Made by a program: the position numbers and the translations under genes. Below are positions 30,653-40,679 of a stretch of DNA of 64,000 nt, one piece after another (position 1 is the first letter of the stretch; each line of letters begins with the position of its first letter). A model generated the notes under the pieces. That model ran no database searches. It was not told where the DNA came from and was given only the letters and a program-made list of their open reading frames with translations. The stretch comes from Paramoeba atlantica. Taxonomy: Eukaryota > Discosea. Location of the stretch: assembly GCA_977017575.1 (NCBI GenBank), contig CDRNVI010000070.1:62001-126000 (forward strand), in the 5' to 3' direction.

Positions 30653-31510
30653 ATGATATCTCTTTCATCAGTAACCGTATCGCTCAGAGATGAACGTCGC
30701 AGCGGCTCACGCCAGGGAAAAGTACGTGGCGCAGGATTGCCACCCGAACTTGAAATGGTCCGTCTCGTTGAGAATGTACTGAATCCTGATTCTTCGTGGA
30801 AAGCAGAGAAGGCTTTGGTGAAATGGTACGGCGTTGGTTGTGATAAAAATGGACATCCAACTAGTTTGAGTTGGGGAAATATGCTGTTTCGCGGCCAGCT
30901 TTCATGGAAATTTCTTCCCTCCACTCTTAATTCCATAAGCGTCGTAAGCAACGCCTTAGAGGGTGAACTCCCAACTGAGTGCTTTCCGGTATCGCTGCGC
31001 GATTTTTATGTTTATCGTAATCGTCTTGATGGGGAAATAAATTTGAAGAATTTGCCACTGCATTTACAGGATTTATATTTGAATCATAATCAATTTACAG
31101 GGGAACTAAATCTCACTTGCCTTCCTGCTGGACTACATAACCTATATCTCAATCATAATAGATTCAGTGGAGAAGTGTCCCTTCGTTCGCTGCCCCTGTC
31201 GCTGTCAAAACTTGCGTTGCACAACAACCTCCTTTCTGGACAGGTTAGCCTCTTGCAACTTCCTCCCGACCTAGAAGGATTGTTTTTAAACTCAAATCGA
31301 TTCACCGGGACTTTGTCTCTTAGAAATCTTCCTGCACGCCTACGCGATTTGTATCTTCATCAGAACCAGTTTTATGGTAAGGTCGACGTTACCGAACTTC
31401 CGTTAGCTATGGCGCGGTTGGATTTGAGCGAAAATGCCTTGGAAGGCTTGGAACACGTCCAAGGTGCTGTCGTTATCGTAGGTAAGCAGAATAGTCTTTC
31501 GACGGAATGA
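30653..31510 (+). CDS. leucine-rich-repeat protein
   Basis: 285 residues with about eight LRR units of 22-23 residues from about 85 to the end. The consensus is LPxxLxxLYLNxNxFxGEL, as in LQDLYLNHNQFTGELNLTCL, LHNLYLNHNRFSGEVSLRSL and LRDLYLHQNQFYGKVDVTEL. The first 80 residues are not repeats. No signal peptide or membrane anchor is seen, so a cytoplasmic role is more likely than a surface one. This LRR type is widely expanded in protists and does not reveal function. It is the last host gene before the mobile-element block. Confidence 0.85.
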   Translation: MISLSSVTVSLRDERRSGSRQGKVRGAGLPPELEMVRLVENVLNPDSSWKAEKALVKWYGVGCDKNGHPTSLSWGNMLFRGQLSWKFLPSTLNSISVVSNALEGELPTECFPVSLRDFYVYRNRLDGEINLKNLPLHLQDLYLNHNQFTGELNLTCLPAGLHNLYLNHNRFSGEVSLRSLPLSLSKLALHNNLLSGQVSLLQLPPDLEGLFLNSNRFTGTLSLRNLPARLRDLYLHQNQFYGKVDVTELPLAMARLDLSENALEGLEHVQGAVVIVGKQNSLSTE

Positions 31511-32459
31511 TGCACGCACGTTTTTCTTTTAGAAAACTGAGGTAAAGCACATAAAAATAAGGATTAATTAAACCGGGACGTATAAATATTCTAATTACAG
31601 ACCACAACATTACAATTACAGACCATTAGTAACCTAATTGGACGCTTATCCTAATTTTGTTTATGTATTTTTTTTTTAAATGTCCATTGAAGTGATACAA
31701 TTTTTGGAGCGATGAATTATGGAGGTTTGCAGGAGCCATGTGATCTGATTCTAAACCTGATGATTCTAAACCTAGGAAAAAAATTGGGAATAAGTAGAAA
31801 GAGCAAAACAAGGGCTTCTCTTGGTGCGTATACATCACAAACCTGTCAATATAGGTTTGGGTAAATCCACTGCTTGGAATTTCGGAGCTGTTTTTTATTG
31901 GGCTCGAAAAGGTTCGGATATCGAGATGACTGAGCGGGATGGTCCTTGATCGTTTTTTCAAGTTATTCTTTTTTGTCAGGAGTCATTCAAGGATATTTTC
32001 CTTCCTAGCCGTGATGATGAAAAACTTCGAGATTATGAACAGTCAGGGCACAAGAAAAGCTGTACTAGAATAGAGCGTCAGAGAGCTTCGTTCAGTTCTT
32101 AAATGCAAGCCATCGGCCACTGCAAGCACGCCCGAACACATGTTCAATGCGGGATCGAAAGTGTCCCAAAGACTCCTTATACGTCATTTTATGATGTGCA
32201 TTGTCCACATGGTTCCATCTTGCCATTCGGTGACAAAGTTCGGCCATATTTTTGTTTTGTCGAAAGGAATAATGAACTTTTGGGGAAAATCATAGAAATC
32301 CCCATTCGCAAGAGTTTGAATTTGGTAATAATCATGAAGTCTACAATCTTGGATAGCACTATCGGGCGACGCTCTCTGATACAAAGATTCGCCATAGTGG
32401 CACAGATATTTGATCAATGTACACGGGCATCTAGATAATAAAAAAAACTTGCTAGTTTC
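31511..32459. other. non-coding stretch at start of mobile-element block
   Basis: No convincing gene. Short open frames on both strands (for example 32103-32438) lack recognisable motifs. May include decayed repeats. Confidence 0.5.
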
Positions 32460-33870
32460 TTTATATTGAAGGATAAGTTCAGTGATCTGACGCTTTGGGC
32501 TTACCTAGACGACCTTTCAATCATCGGCCCGGCAGAACGTGTCGCACAGGCGTTTGGCGCTCTCTGTGATCACGCTTCGGGAATAGGACTGGAGGTACAT
32601 CCGGCAAAATGTAAGCTTTCGACGCATTTCAATGACCAGTACGCTCCTTTCAGAGGTATGAACATAGAGCATGCGGAGCAAGGACAAAAGCTCCTAGGTG
32701 CATTCGTCTCCAAGGAAGGCGCGGATGAAACCAGATGGGTAGTCAACCAAATGCCTAAATTGCAGACATTCCTGGATCGGCTGCAACATCTCTCGTTACA
32801 AAGTGCTTACATTTTGCTGAAGAGATGTGGAGTCCCCCGGTGGGACTACCTAATGCGGTGTCATGAGCCGGAGGTAACGGCAAAAGCCAACGTGTTAGCG
32901 GACAAGGCCATACAGGAGTGTGCCTCAGAGCTGCTAGGAGGCTTCGAAGACCTGGAAAAGAACCCGTTTCACAGTACTCTCATGACGGGCGACCTTTTGG
33001 GGGCGAAACCTTTTGCGCAGCAAGCGGCAACTCTGTATTCTCGCACAAAAGCTGAGGTATTAGGGTGTATGGAAAGACGACGTTCTGCCTTGACAAGATA
33101 TGAAGAGTCGAAGTCAGCAGTGCGTAAAGAAACCAGCGAACTACATGACGTCCATTCACTTCAGTTGATGGACAAGAGAAAGCGCAATTGGACAGAGGCG
33201 CGTAGGAATCGGGGTGAGTACTTCATGCGCGACGCAGAATGGCAAACAGCCATGCGCATGCGATACTTGATAGCACCTACTTCGGACCCTTTCGCACAAT
33301 GTGAGTGCGGAGACATCCTCTCAAACAAATATTTTGTTGTGCACGCCCTTGACTGCAATAAAGTCAAAGGCGACACTGAGGCCACTCGCCACAAACTTGT
33401 TAAGAATGCCTTCGTGCACTTGCTACGACAGTACGGATTCACTCCTGACAATCATGAACCCCGATTCTCTGCTGGTCAGGGCCCCGACGTCTGCTTTATG
33501 CTGGGAGGGAAGATATGTCTGGTGGACGTGACCGTCGTTAACCCCCTCGCCCCTTCTTATGTTAAGGCCGAATGGGTAGCGCCTGGCAACACTCTAGAAA
33601 GGGTGGAAAGCTTGTAAGTAAAAGCGCACAGTGACATGGCCACGAAAAGGGGTATGCATTTCTACCCCCTTGCATTTACCGTTTTTGGTGTGGCAGGGAA
33701 GCGCACCGTACTCCTCCTAAAGGAGATCGCAAGGTATACGTATGACAGGAAAGGTTTCCTGCGTCATGCACTACAAGCCATTAATGTGGCTGTTCAAAAA
33801 GGCAACGCCGCGATACTATCCTCCGCGGTAAAAGAGTGGAGGAAGGCGGGTGTCCGCTAATTGAAAATTT
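32460..33870 (+). mobile_element. 5'-truncated LINE with restriction-like endonuclease (R2/CRE-type)
   Basis: A non-LTR retrotransposon copy that begins inside the reverse transcriptase domain, just before the catalytic YLDD motif. Everything upstream of the RT active site is missing, as expected from incomplete target-primed reverse transcription. The 3' end lies next to the left end of a TIR element at 33891. No poly(A) tail is obvious. Confidence 0.75.
32466..33860 (+). pseudogene. LINE reverse transcriptase-endonuclease fragment
   Basis: The fragment opens with LTLWAYLDDLSIIGP (RT motif C) and continues through the thumb (GLEVHPAKCKL). It then has a CCHC zinc knuckle (CECG, then FVVHALDC) and a restriction-like endonuclease with PDVCFMLGG and KICLVDVTVV, the PD...D of the PD-D/E-x-K fold. 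An in-frame TAA at 33615-33617 interrupts the endonuclease. The same frame then continues through FYPLAFTVFG and QAINVAVQKGNAA to 33860, matching the usual R2-type C-terminus. The copy is therefore inactive. RLE-type LINEs in Kinetoplastea include SLACS, CZAR and CRE, which target spliced-leader genes; no such target is visible here. Confidence 0.72.
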
Positions 33871-33890
33871 ACTTATTACAATTCATATTA

Positions 33891-34803
33891 AACCACCGTC
33901 CGGGTTATTATACCTAGGAGGTATAATAAGTGTCCCTAGGTATAATAAGTGTCCCTAGGTATAATAACTTTGCTTTGCAAAAAGGATAAAAAAAATTTCG
34001 CGCCGCTTCGCGGCGCGTTCTTCTTCACATTGCCCACAACAAGTTATGATCCATTTGTAAGTTTCCCTCTCGCGCCTGGGGAAACGTGTGCGAGTGGGGG
34101 GTAAGATTGTTTTCTGGGGGGTCAGGGGTAAAAGAATATGAAATGCCACGAATACATGTATTTTCGTGGTTACTATACCCAAACTGATCAAAATTCTTGA
34201 CAAGGGATGTAATGCAAGCAGATAGTGGCAGACGGTGACAGATGGTGGCAGACAAAACCATACACTTCTGCAGTACATCCAATGTCAATCTGATTTCTTG
34301 GTAAGTTTCCCTCATCAAACGCAACATTGAAATTTACGCGCAGTGAGTGGAAAAGATTGCTGCGACAACAAAGAGCATGCACCAGCATGCTTTTACGTGT
34401 CCAGGAGATGAATTAACCCTTTCGGAGTGTTTATGTTTGGGCGATCGTCCGTAATCCCGTCTTTGTGGCATAAATCAGGGGGGGGATCAGAAAAATTGTA
34501 AAAAATGCAAGATTTTGTCTACCAAAAAACAATGTGATCTATGTGCATTCGAAAATCCAAACGCAGATTACGTGCCTGCACGTTCATGAGCCCTGTTCGA
34601 GTGCTCTCGAATGCGCTATAACTTTCCAAAATGGGCCAAGTTTTACAAATTTTAGTCCCCTTTAATCAAAGTTTACTGTCCTGTAAGTTCTGCACCCGCC
34701 TCTGAAGGTAGGGGGGGGGAGGTATAATAAGGACCCTAGGGACACTTATTATACCTAGGAGGTACAATAGGTGTCCCTAGGTATAATAACCCGGACGGTG
34801 GTT
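33891..34803. mobile_element. 913-bp non-autonomous TIR element (MITE-like)
   Basis: Perfect terminal inverted repeats start AACCACCGTCCGGG and continue for about 28 bases (to TTATTATACCTAGG). The ends are flanked by TA on both sides (33889-33890 and 34804-34805), a candidate TA target duplication. Inside the ends lie repeated TATAATAAGTGTCCCTAGG units. The interior has no coding frame of note. It contains a GC-rich hairpin (GCGCCGCTTCGCGGCGC, about 34000) and Tc1/mariner-like or other TA-targeting ancestry is possible. It abuts the LINE 3' end. Confidence 0.78.
33905..33966 (+). repeat. subterminal repeat units, left end
   Basis: Tandem units of TATAATAAGTGTCCCTAGG. The same units in inverted order lie at about 34720-34790, which suggests transposase-binding sites. 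Confidence 0.7.
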
Positions 34804-34805
34804 TA

Positions 34806-35394
34806 CATTCTATTTTTTTTTTGGACCTTAAAGATACGTGCGCGCTACGAAAGTCAGATTCTTTATATCAGTTGGAATATAACAACCTCCCCCAATGGAC
34901 CTACGTGGTTCGTGTACTGGGCTTATAGAGGCAAAAAAAGAAGGCAAAATGCCCTTTGCATTCGCAAAACAAATCATGTAACCCCGGGAACGGTATATTA
35001 TTTAAATCGTTATTTAAATAATACAGTGTTATTTAAATAATATAGTGTTAAAGTTTCTAAAATATTTTAAATAATATACAGTAGCGTCAACGCTATAATA
35101 TTTAAATAGGGGAAAAACGCAAGTAAAATTGTGGTCTTTAGAAGTACGCACCGTAGGTTAACGGGCTTTTACGGTGTTATAGAGCACTTAAAATGTTGAA
35201 AAAAAAGGATTTTAGCCTATTGTTCTAGGTATTGCCAAAGAATTCTAGGTATTTCCAAAGAAATGTCTCGACAAGTAGGCCCGCCATAATGGGAAAATTT
35301 CGCCATTTAAATAAATAATATAGTGTCATTTCATAAATAATATAGTGTCATTTAAATAAAAAATAATATTACCGAAATATAGAATAGTTTTCAG
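34806..35394. repeat. AT-rich tract with repeated ATTTAAATAATATAGTGT units
   Basis: Several copies of ATTTAAATAATATAGTGT-like units lie at about 35003-35105 and 35305-35370. No coding signal. Confidence 0.6.
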
Positions 35395-35469
35395 CATGAT
35401 GATATCGATGATATTTCCCTGCTTATTTGAAGCAAGCATGATATTCGACGCATACTCATATCTGAGAAT
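35395..35469 (+). repeat. dispersed repeat A, copy 1
   Basis: About 75 bases, including GATGATATTTCCCTGCTTATTT, repeated at 39355-39430 with close to 90% identity by eye. Here it directly abuts the left TIR of the Harbinger-type element. Confidence 0.7.
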
Positions 35470-35556
35470 ACAGTCCAGGCCACAGAGTACACCGTGAGAG
35501 CTTTTGACCTAATTCCTTCGGCAATCGACAGATCTTCAGGGGCTGCGGGTGGGGAT

Positions 35557-35620
35557 TCGGTGCGGTCTCGGCGCGGCCTCGGTGCGGTCTCGGCGCGGCC
35601 TCGGTGCGGTCTCGGTGCGG
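35557..35620 (+). repeat. 11-bp GC-rich minisatellite
   Basis: About six units of GCGGTCTCGGT and close variants just inside the left end of the Harbinger-type element. Three units recur at 38085-38118 near the right end in the same orientation. Confidence 0.8.
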
Positions 35621-35955
35621 CGTACGCACTTATCTCAGTGCAAGAACAGAAAGTGTGGAAAAGGTGGGGAGTGGGGGCAGGGGCGTAGAAGGCGAAGGCG
35701 AGGCTACATGAATCCGGACATAGTTGGAGAGGAAATCTCAATGAAATTTACGGTTATTAACAAATCTGTACGGTTAGTAACAAATCTACTAAAAGGAATA
35801 TACGCGTGATTTTACCAAAGAAAGGGGTAACCCTGATACACTCATTTATAACTACAAATTTATCACGAGCCTTGAACGTAAATATTTTTCTTTTTGGTGT
35901 ACACCCCCTAGGCCCACCGGAAGCCTACCCCCCCCCCGCCCATAAGTAAATAAAA

Positions 35956-36693
35956 TTACTTAGCACACTTATTTGATTTTTTAGGCTCATAGGCAACGCC
36001 ATCTATATTTTCCTTAAGCCACTCTCTGCAGCTTTCGATACCATCAACTACACCGCACCCTTTACTACATAAACACTCACCTTCATCACTTGTAGATTTC
36101 AAACTTAAATTTATAATCGAATCGAAAACATACTGCGGCTGAGTAGCCAGCAGTCCATACGTAACTACAGAAACAATTTGAAAAGCGTCTCTGACCCATG
36201 ATGTATCATGATCAGTACCATGAAGAAAACGAAACTTGTCGAAATGTGCAAAACGTCGCTCAATTCGAGAGCGAATCAGTGAAATCCTTTCATTCACACG
36301 TTTTTCATCATCGGTGAGACCACGGCCAGTTTTCTTATAGGGTACAAGGCAGTGCGCACAACCTATGTACCCTAGATCGGCCAAGAACATTTCATCTTCG
36401 TGGTGAGTGAACAGCGGAGTACGATGCACACTAGTACTCATATAAATTTTGGCATCATGCATGCTGCCAACAACTGGTCCGCGAAAGAAGAATGGAACTC
36501 CGGCCAGAGTTAGCCAAACTTCCACCTTGAAGCAGTGCTGCCGGTGCTTTCCCGAATAGGTGCTACCTCGGGTGGTTCCATCAGGTGCTTCTCTCGGTTT
36601 TCTTGCACGACATGGGATCGTCGTGACGTCCAGCATGCAGGTTACGTCAGATAACCATGATACTCCCTGGGTAAACCGTGGCTCGGGGTTCAT
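35956..36693 (-). CDS. Harbinger/IS5-type DDE transposase, catalytic part
   Basis: 245 residues with the DDE_Tnp_4 pattern. The first Asp is in MLDVTTIPCRA. YSGKHRQHCFKVEVW and FRGPVVGSMHDAKIY follow, then the second Asp in EMFLADLGYIG with LVPYKKTGRGLTDDEK, and the Glu in SLIRSRIERRFAHFDKFR. All three acidic residues are present. The upstream frame (36941-36690) overlaps this start by four bases (ATGA) and probably supplies the N-terminal domain. So either one frameshift splits an original gene or two proteins are made. Confidence 0.8.
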   Translation of the reverse strand: MNPEPRFTQGVSWLSDVTCMLDVTTIPCRARKPREAPDGTTRGSTYSGKHRQHCFKVEVWLTLAGVPFFFRGPVVGSMHDAKIYMSTSVHRTPLFTHHEDEMFLADLGYIGCAHCLVPYKKTGRGLTDDEKRVNERISLIRSRIERRFAHFDKFRFLHGTDHDTSWVRDAFQIVSVVTYGLLATQPQYVFDSIINLSLKSTSDEGECLCSKGCGVVDGIESCREWLKENIDGVAYEPKKSNKCAK

Positions 36694-36941
36694 GAACAGG
36701 GGTGAACGGCACAGCTCACACGAGTAAAATCATCCTGGAGAGTCCGAATTGAAATCAACGGGGCGTCCGGTGAGAGCCACGCCCTTTGGACATCGTACAA
36801 CTGTTCCCATGCGCAATTCAGAGAACAGATGCACAATGATGACTGACCACGACGGTAATCAGTCTCCGTAACATCGGATCCATGCACACGTCGGAGCTCG
36901 TTGTAGAACTCCCGCACCTGTGCTGCCGAGATGCCAAACAT
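36690..36941 (-). CDS. N-terminal part of the Harbinger-type transposase (separate frame)
   Basis: 83 residues starting MFGISAAQVREFYNELRRVHG, which resembles the helical N-terminal region before the catalytic core. The stop overlaps the next start in ATGA form. A single frameshift between the two is the simplest explanation. Confidence 0.5.
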   Translation of the reverse strand: MFGISAAQVREFYNELRRVHGSDVTETDYRRGQSSLCICSLNCAWEQLYDVQRAWLSPDAPLISIRTLQDDFTRVSCAVHPCS

Positions 36942-37245
36942 AGAGAGAGAATGAAACGATTGAAGGAAATTTCGATTTAAAAGCAGAATAAGTAGGGTTG
37001 TATTTTATTATTGGGCGGAAATATTTTAGCATGTACTTGTAATTAGTGGAATGAAATAACAATTAGTGGAATGAGCTAGTAATTAGGGAAAATCGAACAG
37101 AACAGTAGTGGGGACGAAATTGCCTTACCTTACCTTGCCTTCTAACTTGCCTTATTACCTTCTTTACCATCTCATTACCGTCTTACCTTCGTAAGACCTT
37201 GTTACCGTCTTACCTTCGTACTTTCTCGTCTCATGTGGAGCACAC

Positions 37246-37890
37246 CTATAAGGCCGGGAAACGAATCGAATGATCCGAAGTAGCGATCGGGCTGGCCACC
37301 GAATACGAGGGAGGATTGTATTCTGGGGGTGGTGGTGAGACTTCAGCCCCGCTGCTTGATTCATTTTGACGAGAAGCGGTCCGCTTGCGCTGACGCCACT
37401 GCTGGCAAACGAGAGACCGCTTCCCGGAAAAAGAGCACCGCACGCTGTCCACAAAGTCGCCCACTTCACCTTGGTGATGGGGGGAAAAGAGAGGGTCTTT
37501 TTGAAGGTACGCTTCAAGGTCGGCGGTTGCCTCTCCAAGGAAGTACGCGCTCCGGGGGCGGACGCTCAGAAGCAGATGGCCCCGGCCGTCAACCAAGTGG
37601 AACAGGACGCGAGTCACGATGCACGAGGTCAAGTTAATGCCACACACAGAGCGTGCAACATGTAGGAAGTTGTCCATCGTGCATGACACGCGCCCTTCGA
37701 GTTCATCCACTTTACTACTGAGCTCTGCATTGCTTATCTCCAAACGTGGCTTGGAGAAAACGTCGGGCCTCTTCGTAAAGACCCGGATCGTCGAAGCCTT
37801 GATGACATCGAAGAGTTTGTCTTCGGCACTTGTCTCAGGCTCAAGAGAAGTCAATCGCTCTTGCAATGCGTCATTGCTCTCGATAGTCAT
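37246..37890 (-). CDS. second protein of the Harbinger-type element, unknown
   Basis: 214 residues. The N-terminal part is charged and partly helical (ISNAELSSKVDELEGRVS). The middle (TRVLFHLVDGRGHLLLSVRP, YFLGEATADLEAYLQKDPLF) looks folded. The C-terminal tail is Ser/Pro-rich. Harbinger elements normally carry a Myb/SANT DNA-binding partner of the transposase; no clear Myb tryptophans are seen here. Assigned by position and strand only. Confidence 0.5.
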   Translation of the reverse strand: MTIESNDALQERLTSLEPETSAEDKLFDVIKASTIRVFTKRPDVFSKPRLEISNAELSSKVDELEGRVSCTMDNFLHVARSVCGINLTSCIVTRVLFHLVDGRGHLLLSVRPRSAYFLGEATADLEAYLQKDPLFSPHHQGEVGDFVDSVRCSFSGKRSLVCQQWRQRKRTASRQNESSSGAEVSPPPPEYNPPSYSVASPIATSDHSIRFPAL

Positions 37891-38855
37891 AAAAATTTAG
37901 GAGCAAAATTTACAGCAAAAGAAAACCGCGCTGTTGTTAGTAAAAAGGATGAAAATGATTCAGAGAAAGAAACAAAGAAAAATATAGCTAGAAGCGTACA
38001 CCGAATTCGAAATTCCACTTAAAAATAAAAACAAATGTAAACTTTTGGCTGTTTTTCTATCTCTCCCCATCGAAAATACGAACCGCGGTCTCGGTGCGGT
38101 CTCGGTGCGGTCTCGGTCGAAGTACCCGCAGTCCCTCTCTTGAAAAAGTAGAACGTTTTCCGTTTTTTTTTCATCCGAGGAGACCCCTAGACCCCCTGTG
38201 TACACTCCCAAAGTTGGGTTTTTTCCCTTAAAAAATAGTTCTTTTAGACGAAAAAAATGAAAAAAATCATCAGAAAATACTTATTTGAAGGGACAAACCA
38301 GTACCCTGTATGACCCCCCTTTACACGCTGCATAATTTAAATGCGTTTGGTCACTAAATTCATACAATTCAGAACCTGACGCTGATAGGGACTTTGCTTA
38401 ATCACCAAAAAAGCTTTTTTAATGGCCACCCGAAGCTCTTACTCATTTTCAGGCTTTAAAATTTCTTTAACTAAATTTCTTTTTGGACTGACGAGTGATT
38501 TCAAGAGTTCGCATTGAGCTATCTTGTGCGTAATTTGGGGGTTTTCGTTCGGGGGCGTGTTGGAATAAGATTCTCAGTAGATTTAACAGGGGTTTTCCGC
38601 AATAGCATGTTGATGAGATACGGTTTTATAGCAAGAAACACCTAAAAATTGAACTTTTCGCGAAATATTTCAGAATAATTCTCATTTTTCCATGTTTTCT
38701 TTTTACCCGTTACTCATGTGGGGGGCTCCACATGTGAAAAAAATACGGGAAACATTCCACTTTTTTAATATCTGTCGAATGCCAAAGGAATTAGGTCAAA
38801 AGCTCTTACGGTGTACTCTGTGGCCTAGGGGGCTGACAATGTGGCCTGGACTGTA

Positions 38856-40615
38856 TGCTTACTGTGCTCTCGTTTAATAGAGACCCCCTGAGACCCCCCC
38901 TTTAATAGAGAGAGAAAATAAAAGATCATGATAAGTTGAAAAATGACGAAGCATGATAAATAATCCTCCCACTCAACCTTCATCTTTTCCCCTCCTGAAA
39001 ATGGTTATCTTTATCTCTATCTCTGGACACCTATTGCTCCCAAAAATTGACACAGTGACAAGAACGTTATAAAACTAATTTGTATCTTAAATATTATACC
39101 TGTAAAATCTAAAGAGGCGGGTGACAGTAATGCACACATCATATGCGTCAGGGGGAAAGGGAGAAAGCGACTCCCGTCAAACAATAAAGATGCTGCTTCA
39201 CATGCAAGGCTATGGCTTGCATGTTAGCATTTTTTTATTCCAGACCCTTTTCACCCCTCCCATTTTATTATGAACAAAAGCCGAAAAAGTGTCCATAATA
39301 AGGGGCGTCACAGTATTACAACTTTTAGTAAATAACTTTTAAACACCTTCCAATCATGATGATAAAGATGATATTTCCCTGCTTATTTGACGCAAGCATG
39401 ACATTCGCTACATAATAAAATATCTGAGAATCCCAGAAACTAAACACTAAAAACATCACCTTGAAGGTCACACGACTTGTTCTACACTGTAGTGCGCTAC
39501 TTATCCTAGTACGTTACTTATCTTCAAACTGCCTGTTTTGGAGGCGGAATGCGGGATATCTATTGTACATATCTATTGTACAAACATATATAAACCCCTC
39601 GACACGATAAGGCCCCCCCTCTAAAGTCAGTATGGTAAGTCCGTTTGAGTAAATTCTTGTGGCATTTTGCAGATCTCAGTAAATAGACTTTGTGCACCTC
39701 GTAAACTTATCCCGGGGTGAATAAGGTAGAATATGAATTGGCGATTACCATTTTTTTGCCTTTTTACTTCTATGCTTTACCTGTATAGTCCAGGTCACGA
39801 TAATCTAATCAGGCCACAGAGAGTAGCGTAATAGCTTTTCATCTAATTCCTTCGACATTCGACAGAAAGGGAATAAATAAGCCATTTCGCGTATTTGTTT
39901 CATCTGTATAGTCCCCTAGCCCCCCAGTACCTCCTAGATCATGATTTTCCCTTTGAAAAATAGATCCTTTTGGCAGAAAAAAATTAAGAAACTCACCCGT
40001 TGTACTCATTAGAAAAGGTTAACCAGGGGGAAAACCGCCCGATTTTGCTTAATCTTCCTGCAATGTATCTAGCGCTGCAGTCTCCATCAATATCTTTAGT
40101 AGAAATGATTTGTTCACATTTTTTGTTCGGCCTATTTTTTTTTCTGTGCTAATATGTCGATTAGGTGTCTTTTTGCTTTCGGATATCTTTGCATGCATTT
40201 CACAGAAATATTAAGGTTTCGTGCCAGTTACTTCGGGACACTGTCCTCGAAAATTTGGTACAATAGTATTTTCCCTAGGGTGTCAATAAATTTTTGAAAC
40301 TATTTTTTTCAAAGTTTCAAAATAGTCTAAAGACCCCGGGGACGCACAGATCTCAATTCTGAACGAAAAAGTGGTGCTGCAACCCCCATGGGTCCCCGCG
40401 CGCGAAAAACAAGGGGGGGTGCCTTATTCTTGAGTGGTTTAGTTGTATATTTAAATTTAACATAGACATTTAACAATTTAATAAATTGTTAAATGCAGTA
40501 TATAAAATATAAATGTTGTATAATGTACGTATAACATGGGAATGAACCAAATGGGTTTGATTTAACTTCGTGAATACCTGATTGATGCGTGAATGGCCAA
40601 AAGTTCCGCTTCTAA
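38856..40615. other. gene-free region with repeat fragments
   Basis: About 1.76 kb with no coding signal. Holds repeat fragments (listed separately), short C-rich pieces (GAGACCCCCTGAGACCCCCC), hairpin arms CATGCAAG/CTTGCATG at 39201-39223, and a 13-base-arm palindrome at about 40463-40495 (CATTTAACAATTT...AAATTGTTAAATG). Confidence 0.6.
39355..39868 (+). repeat. second, split copy of the Harbinger-type left end
   Basis: Repeat A copy 2 (39355-39430) and a diverged TIR-like segment (39788-39868: AGTCCAGGTCAC...CAGGCCACAGAG...AGCTTTTCATCTAATTCCTTCG) lie about 350 bases apart here, but adjoin each other at 35395-35533. The TIR-like segment keeps the longer form seen at the right TIR. Confidence 0.6.
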
Positions 40616-40648
40616 CATTACCATTTTTTTGTATATTTTAAAATGCAG
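40616..40648 (+). promoter_or_regulatory. candidate trans-splice acceptor for eIF4A-III
   Basis: CCATTTTTTTGTATATTTT followed by AAAATGCAG, with AG at 40647-40648, 31 bases before the ATG that opens the conserved protein. This makes the upstream in-frame ATG at 40593 unlikely. Confidence 0.5.
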
Positions 40649-40679
40649 GCATTTTCTAAAAATCGTTTTAGTGCTATCT

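Larger units (their letters stand above)
35469..38855 (-). mobile_element. Harbinger/IS5-type DNA transposon
   Basis: A 3.4-kb element with imperfect terminal inverted repeats. The left end is at 35469-35533 (TACAGTCCAGGCCAC, then GAGTACACCG...GAGCTTTTGACCTAATTCC). The right end is at 38769-38855 as its complement, with an extra 22 bases that duplicate a GGCCACA-type segment. All coding lies on the - strand: a DDE transposase and a second open frame, the two-gene plan common in Harbinger elements. A clean 3-bp target duplication is not visible. Confidence 0.75.

Noticed and set aside
40593-40679. Upstream in-frame ATG extending eIF4A-III by 29 residues
   Set aside because: A pyrimidine tract and AG at 40648 fall after this ATG, and the extension is hydrophobic and unlike the family.
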